From positions 1 through 44,613 of the forward strand of contig SVOK01000016.1 of the NCBI GenBank assembly GCA_015066445.1: a stretch of DNA of 44,613 bases. Reading direction: 5' to 3'. Shown piece by piece: positions 34,644-43,212 of the stretch (position 1 is the stretch's first letter; each line of letters starts with the position of its first letter). Position numbers and translations under genes: made by a program. The notes under the pieces were generated by a model. That model did not search any database. It worked only from the letters and a program-made list of their open reading frames with translations, and had not been told where the DNA came from. This DNA comes from Oscillospiraceae bacterium (GTDB taxonomy: Bacteria > Bacillota > Clostridia > Oscillospirales > Acutalibacteraceae).

Positions 34644-35366
34644 TTAATCTAAGTTTTTAATAACCTCATATGCAGTATTTAAGCAATCAACTGCTGCAGA
34701 ATTTAAAAACTTAAACTCCATAATGTTTGTATATGTAGGCTTACCAAATTCATCAGTTTCATTTTCGATTTTAACGCTTATCGGTTGATATATTAAATCG
34801 TTAATTTCGAAACATCTGCCGTATTTTTTTATAATAGCCGTTTTTATAACATCATTTAATGAACTTATTGAACTACGAATAGTTTTTATATCTTTACCGA
34901 TTGCCATATCGATATACCAATACTTACTACCGTTATACATTTTTTCGGTTATCTGTAAAATAAATCCAAAAAAACTATTATTGTATCCATTAGGGAAGAT
35001 ATAATCTCCCGAAAGAATGGTACAACCTGTGCCATATTCCTGTCTGTCCTGATAATACCATAACAACTTGAGAGAATTGTGCCACAATAGTATTTGCTCC
35101 TTATATATTTTGCTTAACGCTTTGCGATATGACAAAATATCTATACTTGATATATCCGTACCATCAGCAAGAGTTAAATATTGTTCCTCGCTTTCGGTCT
35201 CTGTTTCTTCGATTGTGTTATCCTTAATAGTTTCGGTAGATTCAGCAGTTGTGCTTTCTTCTTCGGTGTTTTCTATTTTGTCAAACACAATATCATCTTT
35301 AGTTATTCCTTCTGGGAGGTCATTCAAAATATCCTCGATGCTTTTTGATAATCTTCTATGATTCAT
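34644..35366 (-). CDS. Unrecognised element protein with acidic linker
   Basis: 240 residues. The N-terminus (MNHRRLSKSIEDILNDLPEG) resembles a short interaction helix. Residues ~30-65 are a Glu/Thr-rich low-complexity linker. The remaining ~170 residues appear to be a globular alpha/beta domain with an aromatic middle (WYYQDRQEYG, KYWYIDMAIG). No family recognised. AAGGAAA precedes the ATG, 26 nt after the AAA+ ATPase gene, so it may work with that protein in replication or in the control of integration. Confidence 0.7.
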   Translation of the reverse strand: MNHRRLSKSIEDILNDLPEGITKDDIVFDKIENTEEESTTAESTETIKDNTIEETETESEEQYLTLADGTDISSIDILSYRKALSKIYKEQILLWHNSLKLLWYYQDRQEYGTGCTILSGDYIFPNGYNNSFFGFILQITEKMYNGSKYWYIDMAIGKDIKTIRSSISSLNDVIKTAIIKKYGRCFEINDLIYQPISVKIENETDEFGKPTYTNIMEFKFLNSAAVDCLNTAYEVIKNLD

Positions 35367-35392
35367 ATTCGTTATTTCCTTTCTTAAATGAA

Positions 35393-36913
35393 CTAATCAA
35401 AATTTATAATATCTTCAATATCGTCGGTTTTGTCGGTATCGACGGCAACGTTGATATTTTCAGGTGAGCCGATAGTTACATATCTATCGGTACTACGACC
35501 AATTTCCACAGATATACCAAGCGTTTTTAAGTCGTGCTGATAATTATTCAACTTTCGTGATAAAGCACTTGGGTTTTTAGGGAAATTAGCAGGTATTCTG
35601 CGGTCAATATGTGTATTTTCAATGATGGAACGCATTTTTAGTAGAAGTTCGGACATTGTACTATGCCAATATCCTATGTTATCTGCAATATATTTAATGC
35701 ACTCTAATACTGGGTTATCCCCAACAATAGATTCTGTGGCAAACTTTATATTATCTGCATAATCTTTTATGAACTGTTCACCCTTGCCTTCTTCAATGCT
35801 TTCTGCTATACAGTATCCTATTGCACAGAAATCAGCCATACGAGGTAAATTATTAAGTTTCGTATGTCCGTACAGAGATAATGCCTTACTTATAGTATTA
35901 AAGATTGAACCTAATAAATCAGGCAAATCTCTTGCAAAATTTATATTGAGATTTGATTCAGTATTACGGTTTTCTTCGCTAATTCTATTAAGATAAAGCA
36001 TTATACTTCTATCGACTAAATCTGATTGAGCAATTTGTAATGCCAATCCGTTTAAAACAACAATTCTGCGGATATTAATAGAGATTTCCGCATTATCCGT
36101 ATACAATTTTCTTTTGGATAGTGTTCCGCCTGTGACGGCAAGACATAGCGTGTTACTATGTTCTGTACCCAATGCACCGATATTATCGAAACAAGCCAAA
36201 TAATTATTACTTAATACAGTAACTAAATTATTAGTATCATTTGGCATTACAAGTAATTCTTTTTTAGTTGGGTTAATAATGTTAAGAAGATTTCTACACA
36301 TTGTGCTTTTGCCCGAACCTTTTTCACCCTCTATTATCAAAATCGGATGATTTATATTTGGTATAAAAGCCGTGCAAACACAAACCGCAAATAATAAAGA
36401 ATGTTGTTTTGCAATGTTAAAATGCTTTGAAATTATGTCTAGTAAATTGGCTGATGATACTTCCAAATTAGGAATACATTGCGGTATTTGAAAATTGTCT
36501 CTAATAAAATAGAAGTCTTGTATTTCTGTTTCGGTAATAACAGAAACATTTCCTTTGCTACATTTAACTATTTTATTTGAGTTGTATAAATCATAATAGA
36601 TTACATCATTTTTTTGATATATACGGGTAGCAACATCTTTAATATCGTTGCAGTTTTCGGCTTGTGCATACAGCGTTTCTAATGCTGTATTTACATCCGT
36701 CGGTCTTATAGTGGTTTTGTATTTATCTATATACCACTTGATAACCAATCTTTTAATTTCATCACGATTAGCAAAGTAAATAATATATTTGCTATCCCTA
36801 ATAATGATATAAGGCTCGTGATTTTGGTCTGTATAGACCTCAATTTTTTCTGTGGCTAAATTATAAGCCTTGTCAGCCTCGTTGTGTGGCTGAATAAATG
36901 AACTGATTTTCAT
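35393..36913 (-). CDS. SF3-like AAA+ ATPase, probable replication helicase
   Basis: 506 residues. Walker A GEKGSGKST at 195-203, Walker B in YLACFDN (239-243), then VTGGTLSKRKLYT and the sensor-like RRIVVLNG (282-289). DLVDRS at 298-303 is a likely arginine finger. This order matches the helicase half of primase-helicase proteins of phages, plasmids and integrative elements. The first ~160 residues show no primase motif, so this would be helicase or initiator only. The C-terminal ~100 residues look like a winged helix (MSELLLKM...NPSALSRKLNN). The gene is divergent from the HTH regulator. Confidence 0.75.
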   Translation of the reverse strand: MKISSFIQPHNEADKAYNLATEKIEVYTDQNHEPYIIIRDSKYIIYFANRDEIKRLVIKWYIDKYKTTIRPTDVNTALETLYAQAENCNDIKDVATRIYQKNDVIYYDLYNSNKIVKCSKGNVSVITETEIQDFYFIRDNFQIPQCIPNLEVSSANLLDIISKHFNIAKQHSLLFAVCVCTAFIPNINHPILIIEGEKGSGKSTMCRNLLNIINPTKKELLVMPNDTNNLVTVLSNNYLACFDNIGALGTEHSNTLCLAVTGGTLSKRKLYTDNAEISINIRRIVVLNGLALQIAQSDLVDRSIMLYLNRISEENRNTESNLNINFARDLPDLLGSIFNTISKALSLYGHTKLNNLPRMADFCAIGYCIAESIEEGKGEQFIKDYADNIKFATESIVGDNPVLECIKYIADNIGYWHSTMSELLLKMRSIIENTHIDRRIPANFPKNPSALSRKLNNYQHDLKTLGISVEIGRSTDRYVTIGSPENINVAVDTDKTDDIEDIINFD

Positions 36914-36975
36914 ATCAAAGTTTCCTTTATGGTATTTATTTTTTTGAACACTAATGCTATAATATTATTAGTTTC

Positions 36976-37027
36976 TATAACGCTCTATCGTAGATATAGC
37001 ACCTCCTCATTGATTTTAAGCGTTATA
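36976..37027. promoter_or_regulatory. Candidate operator pair in the divergent control region
   Basis: Perfect inverted half-sites TATAACGCT (36976-36984) and AGCGTTATA (37019-37027), 34 nt apart, within the 169-nt gap between the AAA+ gene and the HTH gene. A -10-like TAAAAT follows on the plus strand. Binding by the HTH protein is inferred. Confidence 0.45.
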
Positions 37028-37082
37028 CATACTTGTTGGGAATAAAATATTTTAAAGAATTTTGTGCAATAGAGGAATTAAA

Positions 37083-37661
37083 ATGCTAACCAATGATTTA
37101 AGAAAAAGTATTATTAAAGACTTAAAGGATAAAAAATTATCTATAAAGGAAATTTCGGAAAAATATGGTGTTCATAGAAATACAGTCGGTAATATAAATA
37201 GTGAACTATCAAATTCGCAGTATGATAATTCAATATATTGTAAAACGACTCGTACAAGTAAAATAAACAAGGAATATCAAAAAGCTATAAAAAATTTTTG
37301 TTTAGAAAACTTAAACTGTTATGTATATAAAGATAATCTTGTGGAATGGGCGAAAAAATTATGTGAAACACTTAATATAGATTTTTTAGATTTGGTAAAT
37401 TATTCTCCCGATAAAATTGTGCTTTATCCTCCGCACACAGACCGACGATTATTATTGGCAACTATTAGACGAATTAGGAATTATACATATATATCAAAAA
37501 ATTATTTAGATACCTATCAAAAGTTTCAGCAAACTAATTATTGCGGTTATAAAAATATAAGTTATGAAAGTTTTTATTTATGTGCAAAAAAATATTGGAT
37601 AGATATTGATTTTAATGGATTAAATTTAGGAGAAATTATAGATAATACAGCAAAAAAATAA
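37083..37661 (+). CDS. HTH regulator of the element
   Basis: 192 residues from the ATG at 37083 (GAGGAATTAAA upstream; an earlier GTG is less likely). Residues ~8-36 are a resolvase-type helix-turn-helix (KDLKDKKLSIKEISEKYGVHRNTVGNI). The rest (~150 residues) is unrecognised and rich in Tyr, Asn and Lys, and may be a sensing or oligomerisation domain. It is the only substantial plus-strand gene in the element and is divergent from the replication ATPase, the position usually held by the master repressor of integrated satellites and phages. Confidence 0.7.
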   Translation: MLTNDLRKSIIKDLKDKKLSIKEISEKYGVHRNTVGNINSELSNSQYDNSIYCKTTRTSKINKEYQKAIKNFCLENLNCYVYKDNLVEWAKKLCETLNIDFLDLVNYSPDKIVLYPPHTDRRLLLATIRRIRNYTYISKNYLDTYQKFQQTNYCGYKNISYESFYLCAKKYWIDIDFNGLNLGEIIDNTAKK

Positions 37662-37673
37662 ATAACAAATATT

Positions 37674-37699
37674 GAGGGAGCGATTTATTTCGCTCCCTC
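37674..37699. terminator. Terminator between convergent HTH and DUF1643 genes
   Basis: Ten-bp stem GAGGGAGCGA / TCGCTCCCTC with a six-nt loop. Confidence 0.85.
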
Positions 37700-37717
37700 G
37701 TTTACTGCATACGGTAA

Positions 37718-38368
37718 TTATTTTGATTTTACTGTCGATGTCGTCGATACCGTCGGCATTTTGGAAATTTTATCTGTGGGGTTATTATTCGCCAATATTT
37801 TATCGGTATTAAATTCCATTAACCGCCATTTTGAAGTCTTTGCTCTGATTCCAAGAAACAAAGGATGACACGCTCCGTCTGTTATATCACGCTCTGGGCA
37901 GACAATTTGATATATTTTGCCTTTTGGCAATTTTTTAAAGTATGTCTCAATAATTTTTTTCTTACTTTCGTTAACAGCCTTTGATGTCTCCATCGAATTA
38001 CCCCAAGCAACAATAAATTTGCACTTGTCAAGGTCTTTGTCAGCAAGTATAACATCTTCTATAAATTTCATATTTTCAGTATCTACTTGTAATCCTCTTG
38101 AAGATATACGGGAATTAACAACCCTTGAAAATAGGTTTATAATCTTTACCTCGTTAAACCCAAAGTCGCCCAAATGAGCAACAATGTGATTTAGCGTACT
38201 GTCATCAGCGTTCATATTATCGGCATTTCGGGTGGGAAACAACATAACTATAATACCTGTTTCACGCTCAACACCTTTTAATCGTTTGGTTATGCAGTAT
38301 GTATTCTTATTATCGGGACTGCATACTATCTCCGTTTCAATGCAAGAATTGTGTGTTACTGTTTTCAT
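37718..38368 (-). CDS. DUF1643-family protein
   Basis: 216 residues from the ATG at 38368, with GGAGGATTTTT upstream. The DUF1643 pattern is present: TGIIVMLFPTRNADNMNADDSTLNHIVAHLGDFGFNEVKIINLFSRVV, then FIVAWGNS and HPLFLG near the end. The family is common on plasmids, phages and islands; its biochemical role is not established. The last ~25 residues are a Thr/Ser-rich tail. It is 1 nt after the upstream stop, so coupled. Confidence 0.75.
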   Translation of the reverse strand: MKTVTHNSCIETEIVCSPDNKNTYCITKRLKGVERETGIIVMLFPTRNADNMNADDSTLNHIVAHLGDFGFNEVKIINLFSRVVNSRISSRGLQVDTENMKFIEDVILADKDLDKCKFIVAWGNSMETSKAVNESKKKIIETYFKKLPKGKIYQIVCPERDITDGACHPLFLGIRAKTSKWRLMEFNTDKILANNNPTDKISKMPTVSTTSTVKSK

Positions 38369-38369
38369 T

Positions 38370-38774
38370 TCAAAAATCCTCCGTATCAATATTTATTTTA
38401 TATTCTGTGTTTTGAATACTGCTTGAAAAACGCTCAATCTGTTCATCAGTTAATAGTTTCTTATTTGCAAGTATATCTACCGCAAAATCATCACAAATAA
38501 TAATGCAACCGAAAAGATATATTTCTTCACGGTTGCATTGCTTAATATGATATGTTTCAGTAAACTCAAAATTTTGGTTAATAGGCTCACTCAATCCCAT
38601 TGCCGAATAGTTTTCAAATTCCGCTCCGTTCTCAATTACGAAAATTGAACCGAAACAAGAAATGTTGTCAATTTGATATGATGTGAGAAGCCTGTTGAGT
38701 TCGGGTTTTGCTATGTGTTTTGCTCCTGAATCGCTGATGTTTTCCAAGTCTTTAATACAAGTTATTTTTACCAT
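38370..38774 (-). CDS. Unrecognised 134-aa element protein
   Basis: 134 residues, acidic, with a beta-strand-rich centre (DNISCFGSIFVIENGAEFENY, EEIYLFGCIIICDD) and a helical C-terminus. It overlaps the stop of the 40-aa ORF by 7 nt, with AGGAG upstream, and is followed after 1 nt by the DUF1643 gene, so all are translated together. No family recognised. Confidence 0.7.
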   Translation of the reverse strand: MVKITCIKDLENISDSGAKHIAKPELNRLLTSYQIDNISCFGSIFVIENGAEFENYSAMGLSEPINQNFEFTETYHIKQCNREEIYLFGCIIICDDFAVDILANKKLLTDEQIERFSSSIQNTEYKINIDTEDF

Positions 38775-38890
38775 TGCTTTCTCCTGTTCTTCGGTGTCTT
38801 TGTGCCACAGTAGAGCGATATAGCAACCGTAGCACCCGAAACGAACATTTCTATTGCTATTTTCGTGGCATTGGTAAGGGCAAGTATCAT
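38768..38890 (-). CDS. 40-aa single-helix membrane peptide
   Basis: Starts MILALTNATKIAIEMF and ends TPKNRRKQW: one hydrophobic helix followed by a basic tail. A strong AGGAGG lies 7 nt upstream of the ATG, which overlaps the stop of the preceding 33-aa ORF (ATGA). Too short for default gene finders, but start signal and coupling on both sides support it. Confidence 0.6.
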   Translation of the reverse strand: MILALTNATKIAIEMFVSGATVAISLYCGTKTPKNRRKQW

Positions 38891-38988
38891 TTGACCGCCT
38901 CCTGTTCTTTAGAATGTTTCAATAACACTCTATCAGTTGCTATCAGCATAGTGAATGTAGTTACAAAACCTATTAGAAAATATTTCAT
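38887..38988 (-). CDS. 33-aa single-helix membrane peptide
   Basis: Starts MKYFLIGFVTTFTMLIAT and ends LKHSKEQEAVK: an N-terminal membrane helix with a charged tail. AAAGGAG lies 10 nt upstream. Its TGA overlaps the next ATG, forming a coupled chain with the 40-aa and 134-aa ORFs. The role is unknown; a holin/toxin-like or regulatory peptide would be a guess. Confidence 0.55.
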   Translation of the reverse strand: MKYFLIGFVTTFTMLIATDRVLLKHSKEQEAVK

Positions 38989-39010
38989 TTTTGTATGCTC
39001 CTTTCTTTTT

Positions 39011-39295
39011 TTAATAATCTTCGGCTAACAACATTGTTTGTATATCATCCTCAATAATGATATATACTTTTTCTGTTACTGGATTGTCGCACAAAACAGT
39101 ATATTCTTTGCTATATTTTGGTTGTTCTTGAAAATGCTTTATATGTTGATTTCCGTCCTTAACCGTTAATTTAAAGACTTGAAGATAATCTCTGTTTTCA
39201 ACATTCATTTCATCAAACAAATTCCACAAAAGCAACTGTAATAATGGTGGTATTCTGTTTTGTGCATTACTTGTTATATACCTGATAATTTTCAC
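39011..39295 (-). CDS. DUF960-family protein
   Basis: 94 residues closely following the DUF960 pattern: RYITSNAQNRIPPLLQLLLWNLFDE, DYLQVFKLTV, HIKHFQEQPKYSKEY, and the terminal TMLLAEDY. DUF960 proteins occur in phages, satellites and integrative elements of Firmicutes; function unknown. GGCGGTGAAAATT precedes the ATG. First gene after a terminator, so it may start the tiny-ORF/DUF1643 transcription unit. Confidence 0.85.
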   Translation of the reverse strand: MKIIRYITSNAQNRIPPLLQLLLWNLFDEMNVENRDYLQVFKLTVKDGNQHIKHFQEQPKYSKEYTVLCDNPVTEKVYIIIEDDIQTMLLAEDY

Positions 39296-39316
39296 CGCCT
39301 TTCAGGTAATAAAAAA

Positions 39317-39350
39317 TCCCCTACACCGCTATTTAAAGCAGTATAGGGGA
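39317..39350 (-). terminator. Terminator after the membrane-protein pair
   Basis: Stem CCCCTA / TAGGGG extended by pairing around an ATTTAA loop; on the minus strand it is followed by six T residues. It separates the 823-aa/membrane-protein block from the DUF960 unit. Confidence 0.85.
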
Positions 39351-39429
39351 AAGAAGATAATAAGAAATTAAGTGTAAATATGATAGACTTAAATTCATTA
39401 GAATATTATTGTGATTCAAACCGAACTTT

Positions 39430-39877
39430 TTAAATTTTCGGTCTTTCTTTGAGGTTTTTTACATATCCAAAAACATAAATTATGAATAGTAATCCATCCG
39501 TCAGCCAATAGAAAATATAAGTGAAGAATATATCAGCAATAGGGTATAAACTTTCTTCCCAAGATTTCCAAATAAAGCGATTCATACAAAAGTGTATAAT
39601 AATACAAAGTATAGTCGCTTTATCTATAATGTTACTTTTATGAATTTGCCTGTTCTTAATTGACAAATTAAAAATAACTAGGGTGATAAGTGTTAATAAA
39701 ATAATTTTAAATACGCTGTTTCCACCTAATAATAAGTCAAAGTAAGAGTAATAGTTACTATTTGATGGGTTATCAACATTAACCTTAGTTAATGCAGGAA
39801 AAAAATAGCAGCACTATGTATATTACAGATATAAATGTTGTTATTTTATATCGCTTTTCTAATATATTACCAATCAT
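39430..39877 (-). pseudogene. Four-helix membrane protein, frameshifted (paralog of 39881-40327)
   Basis: An ATG at 39877, 3 nt after the upstream stop, opens MIGNILEKRYKITTFISVIY...LLFF. A run of seven T residues (plus-strand A7 at 39799-39805) then shifts the frame into an early stop. With six residues the frame continues FPALTKVNVDNPS... through SIKNRQIHKSN... to KERPKI at 39430, about 148 residues with four helices. The restored protein aligns with the neighbour (LFFPALTK/LFLPTFIR; SLYPIAD/EFYPVGD), so they are duplicates. It may be a sequencing error, a mutation or phase variation. Confidence 0.75.
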
Positions 39878-39880
39878 AAT

Positions 39881-40327
39881 TTATGTGGTTATGTCCGTAT
39901 CTTGACTTGAAAGATAAGATATAAATATTGAAATTGCTAAAACAACATCTACTACTGAATAGTACCAAAAGCCTACGGTTGTATCTCCAACGGGGTAGAA
40001 CTCATTCAAGTAACCGCTACGCAATACGAAAAGCAATATTAAGTTTATAATTATTGCAACACCTTGTAATAGTGTAGCAACATTGGCTGATAAAAGTTGA
40101 GTAAGTATTTTTTCGCATAGAAAAGCAAAGATAATTGTTAAAATAAATAATATCACAGTAAAGGGTTTGATTCCCATAAACAGCATATTAAATATAGAAT
40201 GTTGTTCAGATATTTGTCCTGCCTGAACATTCCACCTGATAAAAGTGGGTAAAAATAGCATTGCAATATGAACTATCATTATTGCCATTGAAAGTTTTTT
40301 GATTTTAGATAATATAGTTATTAACAT
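39881..40327 (-). CDS. Four-helix membrane protein
   Basis: 148 residues, helices near 12-32, 50-72, 82-103 and 122-142. It starts 2 nt after the stop of the 823-aa gene with GAGAGGAAT upstream, so it is translated with that gene. It is a paralog of the next, frameshifted gene: both share the helix-LFxPxxxxxN-loop-helix start and a YPxxD...W/FWY...D motif before the last helix. No known family recognised. Likely partner of the 823-aa protein. Confidence 0.75.
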   Translation of the reverse strand: MLITILSKIKKLSMAIMIVHIAMLFLPTFIRWNVQAGQISEQHSIFNMLFMGIKPFTVILFILTIIFAFLCEKILTQLLSANVATLLQGVAIIINLILLFVLRSGYLNEFYPVGDTTVGFWYYSVVDVVLAISIFISYLSSQDTDITT

Positions 40328-40329
40328 TT

Positions 40330-42801
40330 TTATTCCTCTCCGTTTTCATTGATATACATTTGATTTGCAATTACACAAGCCACAATTTTTCCTATTTCAC
40401 CGATAGAACCAGGTAGTGTGATATTTAACGAATAATCTAATTTGGCTACTGATAAACCTTCAATACCCGCACTAATAAATTCGATATCAGAGAAATTGAT
40501 TTTTGTTGCGTCTGTAAGCATACCTTTTAAATAAATGGCATTTTTAGTTAATATAAAGCCATTTTTTGCATTGCCAAAAATAGTTGCATCAACCATCAAC
40601 AAAACATCTGTGTCCTGTATTTGTTCTTGAACATACGAGGCTTTGGCTTTTTGAAGCATAGTATTAAATTTAGGTGATGTTTTAGTAAATAATTTTGCAG
40701 TAATTATACTTTTATCAACCAAGTATTTATCTACATCAGCAATAAGTTCATCGGTACTGCTAAATGCTCTTTTGAATAGAATTACAAATATGTCGTTGCT
40801 TAACATACTTTTAAACACCATTTCGTGTGAATGGTATGTATTGCCGTAAATTTCAGCAAGTTCGTCATATTTCTTTTGTTGTTCTGCTTCCCTCTGTCTT
40901 CTTTCTTCCTCTTGGCGTGCTTTTTCTGCGGCTTCCCATGCTTCACGAGCAAGTCTTTCATTTTCTAAACGCTGATATTCTTCCTTTTCTTTTGTTTCAA
41001 CATCTGAAAACCTTTCATCTTGAATATCAAACATTCGCATAAGTTTAGCAAAACCCAGAGGTAATTTTTCTCCTGCACATTCATCTATATAAGCACTGTA
41101 AAATTCACATTCATAAGGGAATGTGCAAATTGCTTTTTCTAAAAGTTCCTTTTGCGATATAAATTTTAATTTTCGGTTATTTTCATCAAGAAACTCTGGT
41201 TTATATGAAAGAGAATATTTATTAGCAAGATATACCGCATAATATTTAACAGCCATTAAATAGTCATTAGCATATTTTCCTACTGCACTATTATCTTCGT
41301 TAATTCCAAAAAACTCATTCATTTTTTCGTAAATAAAATATGGAATTATAAGTAGTGTAAATTTCTTTTCCAATTCAATAAGTTTCAGGATATATTTTCT
41401 TGAGTTTTCAGTGATTCCAAATTCTTCTATTGCTTTTCCTACATATTTGTGTTCCATAGAGTTGTATTCAACAGCATTATGGATTAGTTCTTCACCTAAA
41501 TTAGCAATAGATGCAGTTAACATTCCTTTGATTGCACCCTTTGCACCAAAACCTCCACCTATAAAAGAGCCTGAATAGTTATTGGTATTTTCTTGGTATT
41601 GCTGATATTCTTCTATGTATGATGGCAAATCGTTAATATAAGAAGAATATTGCACAAACGGCAACTGAATTGCATAAGGATATAGAAAATCTTCGCCTTT
41701 TGAATTTTTATAGAAATCATTAAATCCCTTTTCCATTGCTCTAACGGTATCTAATAATTGAATATCGCTTATTGTATTTTTGTAAATGGATAATGAATAA
41801 CGCAAATCATTCATTAACAAGGGGAAATAAATACCAAAACAATTTTCAATAACTTTTAGGTATTCATCCAATGGCGTTTCTTTAGGATTTATATTTAATT
41901 TTTTCTCTATATCTTCTTTCCAAAGGTCAACAGGTGATTCGTTCAATATTTCATTTGAAAGAAGTGATATAGATGAAAAATTTGAAATGGCTGTTTCGTT
42001 ACCTTTAGCAGTAAACACCTTGCCGAATAACTGTATATTTAGTTCATCAGCGTGTTCTTCAAGATATTTTAAATGTTGCAATGTTCTTGGATTGGTTTCA
42101 CTTGCACCAACATTGTCTTTTTCAGGGGGAAATACTTCGGTGAATTTGGTTCCGTAGAAATCCTTAGAATCCAATCTTATCGGTTGCTTTGATATTATAT
42201 TTCCATTTGAGTCAACCTCTAATTTAATTCCTGTGAGATAATTTTCTTCGGGTTCGATATAATATTCATTTATCAAATCATCATCAAGGATATATTCACA
42301 TTCTTCTTCGGTTTCATTAACTTTAAAACATAATTCTGCTAAATTGCCGATATTTAATTTCATAAAATAAGAATTATAAATATCTGATACGAAAATTTCC
42401 TTATCGTTTATATTTTGAACTGCTAAATCAACATCAAATGGAAGCCAAGTTTTTTGACCGTCCATTGACATTTTTAAAAGTTTAGAATAAATTGTATTTT
42501 TCTTCTGCGGAATTTCTTCAACAGGTTCTTCCTTGATTTCTTCAATATCGTCATCGGCATATTTATCGTATTCATTAAAGCAATCATCATCTTGGACAGT
42601 TTCTTGAATTTCTTCGATTTCGTTTTCAAGGTCATTAGCAACCTCATTTTTTCGTTTCTTGATTATAATTAAAGAACGCTCGGTAGGATGTGACAGATAT
42701 GTTATACTATTACTGTTTTTTGATTTATAGAGTTGTCGGCTTCTGAATACAATCCTATCGTATAACTCTGAAAATAATGTAGCACTGTATAATTCTTTCA
42801 T
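40330..42801 (-). CDS. 823-aa multidomain protein with coiled coil and PH-like C-terminus
   Basis: By reading: an acidic segment at ~55-100 (EIEEIQETVQDDDC...); an unrecognised region to ~400; a glycine-rich amphipathic stretch at 411-435 (SFIGGGFGAKGAIKGMLTAS) that could touch a membrane; a helical region with FPYECEFYSAYIDECAG near 561-577; a charged coiled coil at 602-648; and a C-terminal domain at ~733-820 (GFILTKNAIYLKGML...INFSDIEFI) like a bacterial PH domain. AAAGGAG precedes the ATG. It forms a block with two small membrane proteins and a Mor-like gene. No nuclease or ATPase motif was seen; function unknown. Confidence 0.7.
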   Translation of the reverse strand: MKELYSATLFSELYDRIVFRSRQLYKSKNSNSITYLSHPTERSLIIIKKRKNEVANDLENEIEEIQETVQDDDCFNEYDKYADDDIEEIKEEPVEEIPQKKNTIYSKLLKMSMDGQKTWLPFDVDLAVQNINDKEIFVSDIYNSYFMKLNIGNLAELCFKVNETEEECEYILDDDLINEYYIEPEENYLTGIKLEVDSNGNIISKQPIRLDSKDFYGTKFTEVFPPEKDNVGASETNPRTLQHLKYLEEHADELNIQLFGKVFTAKGNETAISNFSSISLLSNEILNESPVDLWKEDIEKKLNINPKETPLDEYLKVIENCFGIYFPLLMNDLRYSLSIYKNTISDIQLLDTVRAMEKGFNDFYKNSKGEDFLYPYAIQLPFVQYSSYINDLPSYIEEYQQYQENTNNYSGSFIGGGFGAKGAIKGMLTASIANLGEELIHNAVEYNSMEHKYVGKAIEEFGITENSRKYILKLIELEKKFTLLIIPYFIYEKMNEFFGINEDNSAVGKYANDYLMAVKYYAVYLANKYSLSYKPEFLDENNRKLKFISQKELLEKAICTFPYECEFYSAYIDECAGEKLPLGFAKLMRMFDIQDERFSDVETKEKEEYQRLENERLAREAWEAAEKARQEEERRQREAEQQKKYDELAEIYGNTYHSHEMVFKSMLSNDIFVILFKRAFSSTDELIADVDKYLVDKSIITAKLFTKTSPKFNTMLQKAKASYVQEQIQDTDVLLMVDATIFGNAKNGFILTKNAIYLKGMLTDATKINFSDIEFISAGIEGLSVAKLDYSLNITLPGSIGEIGKIVACVIANQMYINENGEE

Positions 42802-42818
42802 AAAAATACTCCTTTTAA

Positions 42819-43115
42819 TTATTCTTCGTCAATATGTTCTTTTAATATTTTCCTAATCCATTTTTCTGTATAGCCGTACTTTGTAGCCAATTCCCGAACA
42901 TTATAGCCATTGTATTCTTCGACTATCTGTTTTACAATGAACTCCCGACTGAACAACTCCACAGGAAAAAACATCTGTGTCCCTCGATATTTCGAGTGAA
43001 TTTTTAGAACTGCATCAATACCAAGTAGTGCGGCAAGTTCACTGTATGCTCCGTTCAGGTATTCACCTTTGATTTTGACATTATCTATTGTTGGCATTAA
43101 ACATACACCTCGCAT
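42819..43115 (-). CDS. Mor-like HTH protein
   Basis: 98 residues. The pattern AYSELAALLGIDAVLKIHSKYRGTQMFFP followed by IVEEYNGYNVRELATKYGYTEKWIRKIL matches the Mor transcription activator family (middle-gene activators of Mu-like phages). Both the ATG at 43115 (AAAGGAG upstream) and one at 43097 (GAGGTG upstream) are plausible starts. It precedes the 823-aa gene by 17 nt and probably controls that block. Confidence 0.75.
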   Translation of the reverse strand: MRGVCLMPTIDNVKIKGEYLNGAYSELAALLGIDAVLKIHSKYRGTQMFFPVELFSREFIVKQIVEEYNGYNVRELATKYGYTEKWIRKILKEHIDEE

Positions 43116-43212
43116 TATAAAAACTCCTTTCTGTATTATAAATTATTGATTTGGAACTGTGTAGTGGCACAGTTCAGGTGATTTGTTTCTTGAATAATTC
43201 CAAAACAAAAAA

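Noticed and set aside
38774-39028. 84-codon plus-strand frame
   Set aside because: It is antisense to two short minus-strand ORFs with strong start signals and overlaps; its own start lacks a Shine-Dalgarno.
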